Source: Promethearchaeota archaeon
GTDB lineage: Archaea; Asgardarchaeota; Lokiarchaeia; Sigynarchaeales; SOKP01
Length of the DNA: 64,000 bases
NCBI GenBank assembly: GCA_030605085.1
Contig: JAUWBH010000005.1
Location: 1 to 64,000 of the forward strand
Reading direction: 5' to 3'
How positions within the stretch are numbered: position 1 is the first letter of the stretch; each line of letters opens with the position of its first letter. Both the position numbers and the translations under genes were made by a program. Positions 63,168 through 64,000 of the stretch are shown in pieces. The notes beneath the pieces were generated by a model. It ran no database searches and had not been told where the DNA came from. It saw only the letters and a list, made by a program, of their open reading frames with translations.

Positions 63168-63986
63168 ATGAGAAAATCAACTATTAAGATTATTTTATGT
63201 GTGAGTACGCTTACATTTATAATTAGTATTGCATTTACATCAAATTTTTTATTAATAAATAGCGCCGCATTCGAAGAAGAGTTTGAACCAGAATATGGGC
63301 CTGCTCCAGAAATTGATGGTGAGCTTGATAGTTTCGCTCTTGAATGGGATAACGCTACTAAAGAAGATATTGAGATAGACGATCTGCCCGTTGAAGTCTG
63401 GGTCATGCAAAATTCGTCTAATCTTTATATTGCTCTCCAACTTGAGTTAGAATATCTCGAAAATGATGCTTTTATAGGGATTTTTATCTCCAAAAGTTCC
63501 GACGACGAGGATGACGATTTTGTTGATGCCAAATTCATTCAATTTTCTAAATTATCAGAAAAGGATCAGGATTACGAGTATTTAGATTATCACATTGAAA
63601 AAGGTGATGAGTTTAAAGAAGATGAGGACGAAGAAGGCGAAGGTGCAGCGGATTTAGAGGATGACGAAATTATTTGCGAATTTAGCATACCAGTTAATAA
63701 TTCGGAAACGGTGAATGAGGATGAGGATGTTCTCTTAGATATGGGAGAAGAATACGCTTTTAAAATAGTATATGGTGAGGGTGGCGATTATGATGACGAC
63801 ATAATAAAAAGTGACACAGTTTTAATTTCAATAGAATATCCTCCAAAACCTCCAGAGCCAGAGATTTGGGAAATTGTACTTTTCGTCTTAGCAATAATTG
63901 CTTTTGTTACTATTGGTGTGTTTTACGGGTTTTATATCTATAAAATATTTAGATTAAAAGGAAAAGTTAAAAGGATTAAAAGATAA
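63168..63986 (+). CDS. Membrane-anchored surface protein with CBM9/DOMON-like domain
   Basis: The 272-residue protein has a signal peptide (TIKIILCVSTLTFIISIAFT, residues 4-23) and a C-terminal membrane helix (EIVLFVLAIIAFVTIGVFYG, about 238-257) with a basic tail. The exterior begins PEIDGELDSFALEWDNAT and continues VWVMQNSSNLYIALQLEL, which fits the CBM9/DOMON pattern 'iDG..D..eW' followed by a strand with LYi. The domain is interrupted by very acidic loops (DEDEEGEGAADLEDDE), which may bind calcium. It probably sits outside the membrane, binding carbohydrate or a cofactor. Confidence 0.65.
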   Translation: MRKSTIKIILCVSTLTFIISIAFTSNFLLINSAAFEEEFEPEYGPAPEIDGELDSFALEWDNATKEDIEIDDLPVEVWVMQNSSNLYIALQLELEYLENDAFIGIFISKSSDDEDDDFVDAKFIQFSKLSEKDQDYEYLDYHIEKGDEFKEDEDEEGEGAADLEDDEIICEFSIPVNNSETVNEDEDVLLDMGEEYAFKIVYGEGGDYDDDIIKSDTVLISIEYPPKPPEPEIWEIVLFVLAIIAFVTIGVFYGFYIYKIFRLKGKVKRIKR

Positions 63987-64000
63987 TGTCAAAATTTAAG

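Overview
This window is AT-rich archaeal DNA. The best overall fit is an Asgard archaeon of the Lokiarchaeia type; this is an inference from gene content, since no rRNA is present. The archaeal core is clear: both topoisomerase VI subunits, a GINS-like replication factor, ribosomal protein L15e, RNase P proteins Rpp30 and Pop5, an archaeal-type valyl-tRNA synthetase, many TTG starts, and a tRNA-Ala(CGC) with a bulge-helix-bulge intron. The Asgard signal comes from longin/roadblock-like proteins and a broken Rag/Gtr-type GTPase gene.

Layout. 1-3.5 kb: the end of a coiled-coil gene, two membrane proteins, a GINS-like gene, pyrE, a small helical protein and a zinc-ribbon protein carrying the start of a TIR-like domain. 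3.5-8.1 kb: top6A and an oversized top6B with insertions, a SAP-like domain and a C-terminal winged helix. 8.4-12.5 kb: coaBC, a two-gene endonuclease-like insert, and a second, displaced copy of only the coaBC 3' end. 12.8-15.6 kb: lysX-lysZ-lysK of the LysW carrier-protein pathway. 15.7-24.3 kb: a large SWIM-like protein, a GIY-YIG endonuclease with HTH repeats, a VWA protein with a MoxR ATPase interrupted by a stop codon, an HTH-repeat fragment and an orphan Dam methylase. 24.4-33 kb: a longin/roadblock-like protein, a glycyl radical enzyme, the tRNA, valS and a membrane glycosyltransferase. 33-41.4 kb: a zinc-site protein, the condensin genes scpB, scpA (with a SAP domain) and smc (no canonical hinge, two in-frame stops), then an Orc1/Cdc6-like degenerate AAA+ protein. 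41.5-45.7 kb: a Rag-like GTPase remnant, a nitrilase-family enzyme, a HAD hydrolase and a longin plus winged-helix protein. 45.7-50.5 kb: an accessory stretch with an HNH nuclease, a predicted regulator, hairpins and direct repeats. 50.5-64 kb: serA-like, L15e, an aminotransferase, an SDR, a TPP enzyme, secreted membrane-anchored proteins, a VOC protein, a homocysteine-biosynthesis protein, the RNase P pair and a CBM9-like surface protein.

How it fits together. Topo VI and the SMC-ScpAB complex both act on DNA topology, and here Top6B and ScpA carry closely similar SAP-like domains. The strongest unusual signal is at 8.4-11.5 kb. A nuclease with homing-endonuclease-type repeats sits against the 3' end of coaBC, and a diverged second copy of that 3' end lies on its far side. 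This is the structure expected if an element inserted into coaBC and supplied a replacement 3' end, as the yeast WHO elements do at FBA1. The GIY-YIG gene sits in the same tail-to-tail geometry against the VWA gene. Conserved genes for MoxR, SMC and the Rag-like GTPase are interrupted, so either real decay or recoding, or uncorrected assembly errors, must be separated by read-level checks.
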